NCBI GenBank assembly: GCA_014650415.1
Contig: BMUX01000007.1
Span: 62,001 to 126,000, forward strand
Origin: Streptomyces spiroverticillatus
GTDB taxonomy: Bacteria > Actinomycetota > Actinomycetes > Streptomycetales > Streptomycetaceae
Reading direction: 5' to 3'
Length of the DNA: 64,000 nucleotides
The translations under genes and the position numbers were made by a program. Positions 8,891-17,115 of the stretch are shown one piece after another. Each line of letters opens with the position of its first letter. The first letter of the stretch is position 1. The notes under the pieces were generated by a model. That model was given only the letters and a program-made list of their open reading frames with translations. It was not told the DNA's origin and searched no databases.

Positions 8891-10329
8891 ATGCCGGAAT
8901 CCTGGGTCAATTCCGCCGAACGCATCGGCGCCGACCTCCACTTGAACCTCCCCGAGGGAAAGGGCGGCCGCCAGGCCGCCCTCACCCGCGCCCTGCGCGA
9001 CGCCATCCGCGACGGCAGGCTCGCCCCCGGCACCCGGCTGCCCCCTACCGCTCCCTCGCCGCCGACCTCGCCGTCGCCCGCAACACCGTCGCCTCCGCCT
9101 ACGCCGAACTCGTCGCCGAAGGCTGGCTCACCGCCCGCCAGGGCTCCGGCACCCGCGTCGCCGACCGCGCCGCGCCCCCGCGCCCCGTACCCGTGCCGCA
9201 CGGCACGACCACCCCGCCGCGCCCCACCCACGACCTGCGCCAGGGCGTGCCCGACGCCGCCTCCTTCCCCCGCACCGCCTGGCTCGCCGCCGCCCGCCGC
9301 GCCCTCACCGCCGCCCCCAACGAAGCCTTCGGCCCCGGCGACCCGCAGGGCCGCATCGAACTGCGCCGCGCCCTCGCCGAGTACCTCTCCCGCGCCCGGG
9401 GCGTGCGCACCACCCCCGACCGCATCGTCATCTGCTCCGGCTTCGCACACGCGCTGAGGCTGCTGTACGGGGGAGTGGGCGGCCCCTCGCGCGGCGTGCT
9501 GCGCGGTCCGCTGGCCGTGGAGGCGTACGGGCTGCCCTTCCACCGGGAGCTGCTGCACGGGGCGGGAGTCCGGACCGTACCCCTGGAGATCGACGAAAAC
9601 GGGGCGGATGTCGGGGAGTTGGGCGAGGTCAGGGCGCTGAAGGCGGTGCTGCTCACCCCGGCGCACCAGTTCCCCACCGGCGGACCGCTGCACTCGGAGC
9701 GGCGGGCACAGGCGGTCGACTGGGCGCGGGCCCACGACGGGCTCGTACTGGAGGACGACTACGACGGGGAGTTCCGCTACGACCGCGAACCGGTGGGCGC
9801 TGTCCAGGGCCTGGACCCGGAACGGGTCGTCTACCTCGGCTCGCTCAGCAAGAGCCTCTCCCCGGCGATCCGGCTCGGCTGGATGGTCCTGCCCGCCCAC
9901 CTGGTCGGACCCGTCCTGGCGGTGAAGGGCCAGCGCGAGGCGTGGGCCTCCGCCTTGGACCAGCTGACCCTCGCCGACTTCCTGGCCTCCGGCCACTACG
10001 ACCGGCACGTCCGCCGCACCCGCCAGCGCTACCGGGCGCGCCGCGACCAACTCCTCGCAGCCCTGTCCGCCCATGCCCCGCACATCCGCGCGACCGGCAT
10101 CGCGGCGGGCCTGCACGCGGTGCTCCGCCTCCCTGCGGGCACCGAGTCCGACGCCCTGCGCGCCGCCGCCCACCAGGGCCTGGCCCTGGACGGCCTCGGC
10201 CCCTTCCGCCACCCCGGGGCCGCAGGGCTTGCCCCCGACGGGCTGGTCGTCGGCTACGCCACCCCACCCGACCACGCCTACGCGGCCGCCCTGGCAGCTC
10301 TCTGCCGGGCGCTCCCCGCCCCGGACTAG
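8891..10329 (+). pseudogene. MocR/PdxR-type GntR-aminotransferase regulator with a 1-base frameshift
   Basis: Homologue of MocR regulators: a GntR-type winged helix fused to a class I aminotransferase domain. The first 55 residues (from ATG 8891, including GRQAALTRALRDAIRDGRLA) are in one frame. The rest, from YRSLAADLAVARNTVASAY to the stop, is in another. The switch is at a run of five C at 9051-9055. Restoring a sixth C would give one protein of 479 residues, normal for the family, reading RLPPYRSLAADL. The PLP lysine region is intact (GSLSKSLSPAIR). It is therefore a recent pseudogene, a slippage site, or a sequencing error. A TAGGGT box 8 bases before the ATG suggests a leaderless start. 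The GntR part would bind DNA and the aminotransferase part PLP. Confidence 0.85.
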
Positions 10330-10399
10330 GCGGGGGTCCGGGACCTCGCCGGGGGCGACCCTCTGCGTGCCTTGCCCGGTACCGGGGTGTTTTCGCCCA

Positions 10400-10431
10400 A
10401 GCCCCGCCCCTTCACCTAAACCCTGCGGGGC
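10400..10431 (+). repeat. Dispersed hairpin repeat, copy 2
   Basis: Second copy of the element at 7709-7739. The 7-base arms GCCCCGC/GCGGGGC and the central CCTTCACCTAAACC are conserved, with one extra base in the loop. Confidence 0.7.
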
Positions 10432-10440
10432 GAGTGGTGG

Positions 10441-10520
10441 GTTGCTGTTCCCGATGGGGCTACGCCCCTCGCCCCCTGCACGGGCTGCGGCCCGCGCGCC
10501 CTCAACCGCCGGACGGGCTG
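10441..10520 (+). repeat. 80-base dispersed intergenic repeat, copy A
   Basis: This element is nearly identical (roughly nine in ten bases by eye) to the reverse complement of 45262-45339. Shared blocks include GGGGCTACGCCCC, GCCCCCTGCACGGGCTGCG and GCCGGACGGGCTG. Both copies sit immediately downstream of genes. It is non-coding and looks like a spreading intergenic repeat family. Confidence 0.75.
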
Positions 10521-10614
10521 AGATGCCCCCGGGGAGCGCCGGGGAGGGTCTGCACCGACCCTCGCCCCGGTAGGCGCCCAGACGTCCACCTGACGCCTCT
10601 GTGGACCACACGAA

Positions 10615-10655
10615 AGAGGGCCCCCGCACCGGTTTGCACCGGGCGGGGGCCCTCT
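10615..10655 (-). terminator. Terminator downstream of pssA
   Basis: A perfect 13-base stem (10615-10627 and 10643-10655) with an inner 5-base stem (10629-10633 and 10638-10642) forms a long hairpin. It begins 17 bases after the pssA stop codon. On the minus strand it is followed by TTTCG, a weak U-tract. It may also stop transcription arriving from the left. Confidence 0.8.
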
Positions 10656-10671
10656 CACGTACGACCAAGAA

Positions 10672-11526
10672 CTACGGCAGCTGCGCCGCACGCGCCTCGC
10701 GACGGTTGTCACGGAACGTGTTCACCCGACGCGCGGTGGCGAAGAGCGGGATCACAGCACCCAGGACGACCTGGAGCACACAGCCGGTCTGGAGCAGCAG
10801 CTCACCGCCGGGGGCGTTGAACGCCCAGGCGACCAGCAAGCCCATCGCGCCGATGATCCAGCTGAGCATCGCGACCGCGAGGACACCCCGCGGCTTCGGG
10901 TACTCGACCCGGCTCACCATCAGCCACGCCACACCGATCACGGCGAGGAGGGTGGCGATGAAGGGCAGCTCGAGCAGGACGATCGAGACGACCGTGAGCG
11001 CTCCGAAGGGGCTCGGCATGCCCTGGAACATGCCGTCCTTCATGGTCACGCAACTGAACCGCGCAAGCCTCAGCACCACCGCCAGCAGCACCACGATCGC
11101 GGCCAGCGCCGCCACCTTCTGCTGGGCGTCGTCCGCCACCATTCCGTACACGAGCACGAAGTAGGCGGGCGCGAGCCCGAAGCTGATCAGGTCGGAGAGG
11201 TTGTCCAGCTCCGCGCCCATCGGCGAGCTGCGCAGCTTGCGGGCCACCAGGCCGTCGCACAGGTCGAAGATCGCGGCCAGGAGCATGAGGATGACGGCGG
11301 TGGCGGCGCTATTGCGTGCCATGCCGGTCTCGGCGCTGCCCTGGAGGTGCGGAATGAGGATCCCGGTGGTGGTGAAGTACACCGCCATGAATCCGCACGT
11401 CGCGTTACCGAGCGTGAGGGTGTCCGCTATCGACAGCCTCAGACTGAGCGGCATGTCCTCCGCGTCGTCCTCTGCCTCGGCCTCAGGCACCCAGCCTGCC
11501 TGCGTCTCTGGATCAGTCACGGTCAA
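10672..11526 (-). CDS. pssA: CDP-diacylglycerol-serine O-phosphatidyltransferase
   Basis: Integral membrane enzyme making phosphatidylserine from CDP-diacylglycerol and serine, the first step of phosphatidylethanolamine synthesis. The protein has 284 residues with a hydrophilic N-terminal 30 residues and several membrane helices. The CDP-alcohol phosphotransferase motif DG-x2-AR-x8-G-x3-D-x3-D is complete in DGLVARKLRSSPMGAELDN followed by LSD. The start taken is TTG 11526, which has GGGGGTGA 6 bases upstream and overlaps psd by 14 bases; GTG 11520 is an alternative with an 8-base overlap. It follows psd in one transcript, so both steps of PE synthesis are co-expressed. Confidence 0.93.
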   Translation of the reverse strand: MTVTDPETQAGWVPEAEAEDDAEDMPLSLRLSIADTLTLGNATCGFMAVYFTTTGILIPHLQGSAETGMARNSAATAVILMLLAAIFDLCDGLVARKLRSSPMGAELDNLSDLISFGLAPAYFVLVYGMVADDAQQKVAALAAIVVLLAVVLRLARFSCVTMKDGMFQGMPSPFGALTVVSIVLLELPFIATLLAVIGVAWLMVSRVEYPKPRGVLAVAMLSWIIGAMGLLVAWAFNAPGGELLLQTGCVLQVVLGAVIPLFATARRVNTFRDNRREARAAQLP

Positions 11527-12184
11527 TTCGAGTCACCCCCGCGGTAGTGGTCTGTCCCACCTCGACCGCGACTTCGACACCTTCCGGAAGGTAGATGTCC
11601 ACGCGCGATCCGAAGCGGATCAGGCCGATCCGCTCGCCCTGCTCCACCTTGGTGCCCTGCGGGAGGTAGGGGACGATGCGGCGGGCCACAGCGCCCGCGA
11701 TCTGCACCATCTCGATGTCGCCGAGCTCCGTGTCGAAGTGCCAGACGACGCGCTCGTTGTTCTCGCTCTCCTTGTTGAACGCCGGAACGAAACCGCCGGG
11801 CACGTGCTCGACGGACGTCACCGTGCCCGCCAGGGGCGCGCGGTTGACGTGGACGTTCAGCGGGCTCATGAAGATCGCGACGCGGGTGCGTCCGTCCTTC
11901 CACGGCATGATGCTCTGCACCACGCCGTCGGCCGGCGAGATCACCCGGCCCTGGGCGATCTCACGCTCGGGGTCGCGGAAGAACCACAGCATCCCGGCCG
12001 CGAGAGCGGTGGTGGGAACGGCTGCGGCGGCCCAGCGACCCGACTTCCGCGACTTGGCCAGCGTGAGGGCCGCGGTCGCGACGGTCGGCAGGAGCCACGG
12101 CGATGCTCCGCGAGCAAGGCGGCCCTTGGGGATGAGACCCGAGGAGACGCCGTCGCGTGATGCAGAGGTTTGGCTGTGGGGCAT
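11513..12184 (-). CDS. psd: Phosphatidylserine decarboxylase proenzyme (short type)
   Basis: Membrane-associated pyruvoyl enzyme that converts phosphatidylserine to phosphatidylethanolamine. The protein has 223 residues, fitting the short actinobacterial type. After an N-terminal hydrophobic pair come FFRDPEREI, SPADGVVQSI and SPLNVHVNRAP, all family signatures. The self-cleavage site is the Gly-Ser in LIRFGSRVDIYLPEG near the C terminus; the Ser becomes the pyruvoyl group. The ATG at 12184 is chosen over an upstream in-frame start because GAAGG lies 6-7 bases before it. The downstream pssA overlaps. A striking inverted repeat lies in its upstream region. Confidence 0.92.
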   Translation of the reverse strand: MPHSQTSASRDGVSSGLIPKGRLARGASPWLLPTVATAALTLAKSRKSGRWAAAAVPTTALAAGMLWFFRDPEREIAQGRVISPADGVVQSIMPWKDGRTRVAIFMSPLNVHVNRAPLAGTVTSVEHVPGGFVPAFNKESENNERVVWHFDTELGDIEMVQIAGAVARRIVPYLPQGTKVEQGERIGLIRFGSRVDIYLPEGVEVAVEVGQTTTAGVTRIDRD

Positions 12185-12227
12185 GGAAGACCTTCGTAGC
12201 GGATGATGCCGCGCGGAGACGGGGGAC

Positions 12228-12306
12228 GGCGGCTTTCCGGCGATGCTATCGGTTGCGAGGCGCAACTGGGCAAGCCGGAAAGCGACTCTGCGGCCGGAAA
12301 GCCGCC
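12228..12306 (-). promoter_or_regulatory. Long inverted repeat upstream of psd
   Basis: Perfect 14-base arms (GGCGGCTTTCCGGC at 12228-12241, its complement at 12293-12306) enclose 51 bases. A second copy of the core right arm (GCCGGAAAGC) lies at 12274-12283. The left arm could therefore pair with either of two partners. It may be a double operator or a switching RNA leader for psd-pssA, or part of a terminator for the acyl-CoA dehydrogenase transcript entering from upstream. Confidence 0.5.
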
Positions 12307-12363
12307 TGGAAGAGGTAACAGGGTGTGATCTTCTTCGCGTTGAAATCTACGCAAAGAGAACAA

Positions 12364-13569
12364 TCAGCCCTGGAACCGGTATTCCTCCAGCAGTCGCCGC
12401 CCAATGATCATTTTCTGGATCTCGGCGGTACCTTCACCGATCAGCAGCATGGGTGCCTCGCGGTAGAGGCGCTCGATTTCGTACTCCTTCGAGAACCCGT
12501 ATCCGCCGTGAATGCGGAAGGCGTCCTCGACGACTTCCTTGCAGTATTCGGAGGCCAGGTACTTCGCCATCCCTGCTTCGAGGTCGTTTCGTTCCCCGCT
12601 GTCCTTTTTGCGTGCTGCATTGACCATCATCGCATGGGCGGCTTCGACCTTGGTGGCCATCTCGGCCAGCTTGAACTGGATCGCCTGGTGCTGGGCGATC
12701 GGCTTGCCGAAGGTCTGGCGCTGCTGGGCGTAGGAAACGCCCAACTCGAAGGCACGCTGAGCGACGCCGCAACCACGGGCCGCCACATTGACCCGGCCGA
12801 CCTCGACGCCGTCCATCATTTGGTAAAACCCTCGGCCGGTGGTCCCGCCGAGTACGCGATTGGCCGGAATGCGCAGTCCGTCCATGATCAACTCGGTGGT
12901 GTCGACACCCTTGTATCCCATTTTGTCGATCTTGCCGGGAATGGTGAGGCCCGGGCGGACCTCTCCGAATCCGGGCTCCTTCTCGACCAGGAACGTCGTC
13001 ATCGACTTGTGCGGGGCCGTGCCCTCGGGGTGACCCTCGTCACTGCGACACAGGACCGCCACGAGTGAGGAGGTGCCGCCGTTCGTCAGCCACATCTTCT
13101 GGCCGTTGAGCACGTACTCCTCGCCGTCGCGCACGCCCTTGGACGTGATCGCCGACACGTCCGAGCCGAGCGCCGGCTCCGACATCGAGAAGGCCCCGCG
13201 CACCTCGCCGAGCGCCATCCGCGGCAGGAAGGTGTCCTTCTGCTCCTGCGTCCCGTGCTGCTTGAGCATGTACGCGACGATGAAGTGCGTGTTGATGATT
13301 CCGGACACACTCATCCAGCCGCGGGCTATCTCTTCCACACAGAGCGCATATGTGAGAAGGGACTCGCCCAGGCCGCCGTACTCCTCGGGAATCATCAGGC
13401 CGAAGAGGCCCAGTTCCTTGAGGCCCTCGACGATCTCCGTCGGGTACTCGTCGCGGTGCTCCAGCTGCGTCGCGACCGGGATGATCTCCTTGTCGACGAA
13501 GCTGCGGACGGTGGAGAGGATCTCCTGCTGGATGTCGGTCAGACCGGCGGTCTGGGCAAGACGGGCCAT
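12364..13569 (-). CDS. Acyl-CoA dehydrogenase, probable methylsuccinyl-CoA dehydrogenase role
   Basis: FAD-dependent acyl-CoA dehydrogenase, 401 residues. Family signatures are present: FSMSEPALGSDVSAI, MWLTNGGTSSLVAV, QTFGKPIAQHQAIQFKLAEM and the C-terminal HGGYGFSKEYEIERLYREA. Position directly after the MaoC, CoA-ester lyase, meaA and ccr genes suggests it oxidises (2S)-methylsuccinyl-CoA to mesaconyl-CoA. Characterised proteobacterial Mcd enzymes carry an N-terminal extension and are about 550 residues; this protein is of ordinary length, so the role is inferred from context. The ATG at 13569 lies two bases after the MaoC stop. It appears to be the last gene of the pathway operon. Confidence 0.88.
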   Translation of the reverse strand: MARLAQTAGLTDIQQEILSTVRSFVDKEIIPVATQLEHRDEYPTEIVEGLKELGLFGLMIPEEYGGLGESLLTYALCVEEIARGWMSVSGIINTHFIVAYMLKQHGTQEQKDTFLPRMALGEVRGAFSMSEPALGSDVSAITSKGVRDGEEYVLNGQKMWLTNGGTSSLVAVLCRSDEGHPEGTAPHKSMTTFLVEKEPGFGEVRPGLTIPGKIDKMGYKGVDTTELIMDGLRIPANRVLGGTTGRGFYQMMDGVEVGRVNVAARGCGVAQRAFELGVSYAQQRQTFGKPIAQHQAIQFKLAEMATKVEAAHAMMVNAARKKDSGERNDLEAGMAKYLASEYCKEVVEDAFRIHGGYGFSKEYEIERLYREAPMLLIGEGTAEIQKMIIGRRLLEEYRFQG

Positions 13570-13571
13570 GA

Positions 13572-14084
13572 CTACTTCCCCTGCACCTTCGGTTCCGGGC
13601 GGCCGGGCTGCTCGCCGCCGCGCTCCTTGATGTACGTCTCGGTCGGGACCATCACCTTGCGGCGGAACACGCAGACGACCGTGCCGTCCTGCTTGTAGCC
13701 CTTGGTCTCGACGTAGACGATTCCGCGGTCGTTCTTCGACTTGGAGGGGGTCTTGTCGAGGACGACGGTCTCGCCGTAGATCGTGTCGCCGTGGAAGGTC
13801 GGCGCGATGTGCTTGAGCGACTCGACCTCCAGGTTGGCTATCGCCTTGCCCGAGACGTCCGGCACCGACATGCCCAGCAGGAGGGAGTAGATGTAGTTGC
13901 CGACGACGACGTTCTTGCCGAAGTCGGTCGTCTTCTCCGCGTAGTTGGTGTCCATGTGCAGCGGGTGGTGGTTCATGGTCAGCAGGCAGAAGAGGTGGTC
14001 GTCGTACTCGGTGACCGTCTTGCCGGGCCAGTGCTTGTACACCGCGCCGACCTCGAACTCCTCAAAGGTGCGTCCGAATTGCAT
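13572..14084 (-). CDS. MaoC-family hydratase, probable mesaconyl-CoA hydratase
   Basis: Small hot-dog-fold hydratase of 170 residues. The hydratase motif is seen in EYDDHLFCLLTMNHHPLHMD, which carries the catalytic Asp and His. VVVGNYIYSLLLGM and FHGDTIYGETVVLDK are typical of MaoC folds. Between a CoA-ester lyase and an acyl-CoA dehydrogenase in an ethylmalonyl-CoA cluster, it most likely adds water to mesaconyl-CoA to give beta-methylmalyl-CoA. ATG 14084 is preceded by GGAGG inside the end of the lyase gene and starts 5 bases after its stop. A much longer open frame runs upstream but is antisense/alternative reading of the lyase gene. Confidence 0.87.
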   Translation of the reverse strand: MQFGRTFEEFEVGAVYKHWPGKTVTEYDDHLFCLLTMNHHPLHMDTNYAEKTTDFGKNVVVGNYIYSLLLGMSVPDVSGKAIANLEVESLKHIAPTFHGDTIYGETVVLDKTPSKSKNDRGIVYVETKGYKQDGTVVCVFRRKVMVPTETYIKERGGEQPGRPEPKVQGK

Positions 14085-14089
14085 GGTTT

Positions 14090-15049
14090 TCAGGCCTCCG
14101 GGGCTTCGAACTTCGAGGTGCGCTGCATGCCGGCGGCCCGGCCCTTGCCCGAGATCACGAGCGCCATCTTGCGGCTGGCCTCGTCGATCATCTCGTCGCC
14201 GAGCATCGCGGAGCCCTTCTTGCCGCCCGCCTCCGACGTGTAGAACTCGTACGCGTCGAGGATCAGCTCGGCGTGGTCGAAGTCCTCCTGCGAGGGCGAG
14301 AAGATCTCGTTCGACGCCTCGACCTGGCCCGGGTGCAGCACCCACTTGCCGTCGAAGCCGAGCGCCGCGGCGCGCCGGGCGACCTCGCGGTAGCCGTCGA
14401 CGTTGCGGATCTGGAGGTAGGGGCCGTCGATCGCCTGGAGGTCGTTGGCGCGGGCCGCCATCAGGATCTTCATCAGGATGTAGTGGTACGCGTCGGCGCC
14501 GTAGCCCGGCGGCTGCTCGCCCACGACCAGCGTCTTCATGTTGATCGACGCCATGAAGTCGGCCGGGCCGAAGATGATCGTCTCGGTGCGGGGGGAGGCC
14601 TCGGCGATGGCGTTGACGTTGTTGAGGCCGCGCGCGTTCTCGATCTGCGCCTCGATGCCGATCTTGCCGACCTCGAAGCCCATCGTCTTCTCGATCTGGG
14701 TCAGGAGCAGGTCGAGCGCGACGATCTGCTGGGCGTCCTGGACCTTCGGCAGCATGATGCAGTCGAGGTTCTGGCCGGCGCCCTCGACGACGGTCACGAC
14801 GTCGCGGTACGTCCACTCGGTCGTCCAGTCGTTGACGCGCACCACACGCGTCTTGCCGGTCCAGTCGCCCTCGTTGAGGAACTTCACGATGGTGTGCCGC
14901 GCCTCGGGCTTGGCGAGCGGCGCGCAGGCGTCCTCCAGGTCCAGGAAGACCTGGTCGGCGGGCAGCCCCTGGGCCTTCTCCAGGAAGCGGGGGTTCGACC
15001 CGGGGACCGCGAGACACGAGCGGCGGGGACGGAGACGGTTGACAGTCAT
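14090..15049 (-). CDS. HpcH/HpaI-type CoA-ester lyase (malyl-CoA/beta-methylmalyl-CoA lyase)
   Basis: Cytoplasmic Mg-dependent lyase of 319 residues. It starts RPRRSCLAVPGSNPRFLEKA and contains DQVFLDLEDACAP, with the metal-binding acidic residues, then MLPKVQDAQQI, IEAQIENARGL and KWVLHPGQVEASNEIFSP, all family hallmarks. In the ethylmalonyl-CoA pathway this enzyme splits beta-methylmalyl-CoA into glyoxylate and propionyl-CoA; some homologues also handle malyl-CoA. The ATG overlaps the meaA stop by 4 bases, giving tight coupling. The exact substrate needs assay, but the neighbourhood is strongly supportive. Confidence 0.9.
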   Translation of the reverse strand: MTVNRLRPRRSCLAVPGSNPRFLEKAQGLPADQVFLDLEDACAPLAKPEARHTIVKFLNEGDWTGKTRVVRVNDWTTEWTYRDVVTVVEGAGQNLDCIMLPKVQDAQQIVALDLLLTQIEKTMGFEVGKIGIEAQIENARGLNNVNAIAEASPRTETIIFGPADFMASINMKTLVVGEQPPGYGADAYHYILMKILMAARANDLQAIDGPYLQIRNVDGYREVARRAAALGFDGKWVLHPGQVEASNEIFSPSQEDFDHAELILDAYEFYTSEAGGKKGSAMLGDEMIDEASRKMALVISGKGRAAGMQRTSKFEAPEA

Positions 15050-17115
15050 GCGGGGACCTCCAGAGGGTCGAGCTTGTTCGCTTTCCGGATCTCGTCGACG
15101 ATACGGCCGATGATCTCCGTGATGCCGAAGTCCTTCGGGGTGAAGACGGCGGCGACTCCCGCCCTCTTCAGTGCTTCGCCGTCGGCGTTCGGGATGATCC
15201 CGCCGACGATCACCGGGAGCTCGGGGGCTCCCCCTTCTCGCAGTCGTACGAGAACGTCCGGGACCAGCTCCGCGTGCGAGCCGGACAGGATGGACAGGCC
15301 CACGCAGTGCACGTCCTCCGCGAGGGCCGCGCCGACGATCTGCTCGGGCGTGAGCCGGATGCCCTGGTAGACCACCTCGAACCCGGCGTCGCGGGCCCGT
15401 ACGGCGATCTGCTCGGCCCCGTTGGAGTGCCCGTCCAGACCGGGCTTGCCGACCAGCAGCCGCAGTCGTCCGGAGCCCAGCTCGTCGGCCGTGCGCTTCA
15501 CCTTTTCGCGTACGAGGGCCAACGGCGTCCCGGGCTCCGCGGTGACCGCCACCGGGGCGGAGGACACGCCGGTCGGGGCGCGGAACTCGCCGAACACCTC
15601 GCGCAGCGCCCACGCCCACTCGCCGGTGGTGACACCGGCGCGCACGCACTCCAGGGTCGCCTCCATCAGGTTCTCGTCGGAGGCGGCGGCCTCCTTGAGC
15701 GTCTCGATGGCCTGCGCGGTGGACGGGAAGACCAGCGGATCGGCGAGACCCTGGCGCTCGTTGGCCTCGTCACGGGTGGTGCGCCACTCCCCGAGAGCGG
15801 CCACCACCCGCGCCTCGACGGCCGGGTCGACGGTCATGATCGCCGTGTCGAGGTCCGAGGTGAGGGGGCTCGGCTCGGTCGACTCGTACGAATTGACGCC
15901 GACGATCTTCTCCTCGCCGGACTCGATGCGGCCCCGGCGCAGCGCGTGCGAGGCGACCAGCTCGGACTTGAGGTAGCCGGACTCGACGGCCGCCAGCGCG
16001 CCGCCCATGTCCTGGATGCGGTCGATCTCGGCCAGGCACTCGTCGACGAGCGAGGACACCTTGGCCTCGATGACGTGCGAGCCCTCGAAGATGTCGTCGT
16101 ATTCGAGGAGGTCGGACTCGTGCGCCAGGACCTGCTGGATGCGCAGGGACCACTGCTGGTCCCAGGGGCGGGGGAGCCCCAACGCCTCGTTCCAGGCCGG
16201 GAGCTGGACGGCGCGGGCGCGCGCGTCCTTGGAGAGCGTCACGCCGAGCATCTCCAGGACGATGCGCTGGACGTTGTTCTCCGGCTGGGCCTCGGTCAGA
16301 CCGAGGGAGTTGACCTGGACCCCGTACCGGAAGCGGCGCTGCTTGGGGTCCTCGATCCCGTACCGCTCCCGCGTGATCTTGTCCCAGATGCGGCCGAAGG
16401 CGCGCATCTTGCACATCTCCTCGATGAACCGGACGCCCGCGTTCACGAAGAACGAGATGCGGGCCACGACATCGCCGCGCCGGTCGTCGGGGATCTGCCC
16501 GGACGCGAACACCGAGTCCAGCACCGCGATGGCCGTGGACATCGCGTACGCGATCTCCTGGACGGGGGTCGCCCCCGCCTCCTGGAGGTGGTACGAGCAG
16601 ATGTTGATGGGATTCCACTTGGGGATGTTGTTGACCGTGTAGCAGATCATGTCGGTGGTCAGCCGCAGCGATGGGCCGGGCGGGAAGACGTGCGTCCCGC
16701 GCGACAGGTACTCCTTGACGATGTCGTTCTGGGTGGTGCCCTGGAGCTTGGTGATGTCCGCGCCCTGCTCCTCGGCGACCACCTGGTAGAGGGCCAGCAG
16801 CCACATGGCGGTGGCGTTGATGGTCATCGAGGTGTTCATCTGCTCCAGCGGGATGTCCTGGAACAGCCGGCGCATGTCGCCGAGGTGGGAGACGGGGACC
16901 CCGACCCGGCCGACCTCGCCGCGGGCGAGGATGTGGTCGGGGTCGTAACCGGTCTGGGTCGGCAGGTCGAACGCGACCGACAGCCCGGTCTGGCCCTTGG
17001 AGAGGTTGTTGCGGTAGAGCGCGTTGGACGCCTCGGCGGTCGAGTGACCGGCGTACGTCCGCATGAGCCAGGGCCGGTCCTTCTGGCGCTCGTTACCGGG
17101 CTGACGGCCGCTCAT
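15046..17115 (-). CDS. meaA: Ethylmalonyl-CoA mutase (MeaA), B12-dependent
   Basis: Coenzyme-B12-dependent mutase of 689 residues converting ethylmalonyl-CoA to methylsuccinyl-CoA. The N-terminal catalytic barrel begins MRTYAGHSTAEASNALY and contains GQTGLSVAFDLPTQTGYD and LQGTTQNDIVKEY. The C-terminal B12-binding domain shows the base-off signature DGHSNG with SILSGSH and VGGIIP. Both domains are on one chain, unlike the two-subunit actinobacterial methylmalonyl-CoA mutase. ATG 17115 shares one base with the ccr stop (TGATG), so translation is coupled. From memory, meaA follows ccr in other Streptomyces, where it was linked to growth on C2 units and to supply of polyketide extender units. 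Confidence 0.95.
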   Translation of the reverse strand: MSGRQPGNERQKDRPWLMRTYAGHSTAEASNALYRNNLSKGQTGLSVAFDLPTQTGYDPDHILARGEVGRVGVPVSHLGDMRRLFQDIPLEQMNTSMTINATAMWLLALYQVVAEEQGADITKLQGTTQNDIVKEYLSRGTHVFPPGPSLRLTTDMICYTVNNIPKWNPINICSYHLQEAGATPVQEIAYAMSTAIAVLDSVFASGQIPDDRRGDVVARISFFVNAGVRFIEEMCKMRAFGRIWDKITRERYGIEDPKQRRFRYGVQVNSLGLTEAQPENNVQRIVLEMLGVTLSKDARARAVQLPAWNEALGLPRPWDQQWSLRIQQVLAHESDLLEYDDIFEGSHVIEAKVSSLVDECLAEIDRIQDMGGALAAVESGYLKSELVASHALRRGRIESGEEKIVGVNSYESTEPSPLTSDLDTAIMTVDPAVEARVVAALGEWRTTRDEANERQGLADPLVFPSTAQAIETLKEAAASDENLMEATLECVRAGVTTGEWAWALREVFGEFRAPTGVSSAPVAVTAEPGTPLALVREKVKRTADELGSGRLRLLVGKPGLDGHSNGAEQIAVRARDAGFEVVYQGIRLTPEQIVGAALAEDVHCVGLSILSGSHAELVPDVLVRLREGGAPELPVIVGGIIPNADGEALKRAGVAAVFTPKDFGITEIIGRIVDEIRKANKLDPLEVPA

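Larger units (their letters stand above)
10330..10614. other. Intergenic region with dispersed repeats, no gene
   Basis: The stretch between the MocR-type gene and the pssA terminator holds no gene I can support. It contains two repeat elements described separately. The remainder is GC-rich without a consistent reading-frame bias. Confidence 0.6.

Noticed and set aside
7210..10668. 1152-codon minus-strand frame across uvrA-like, glxA and mocR genes
   Set aside because: It is antisense to three recognised genes and two intergenic gaps, and Gly/Glu-rich throughout; no domain is recognisable.
13572..15017. Long frame joining MaoC with upstream arginine-rich sequence
   Set aside because: Only the part after ATG 14084 is MaoC-like; the rest is an alternative frame of the CoA-ester lyase gene.
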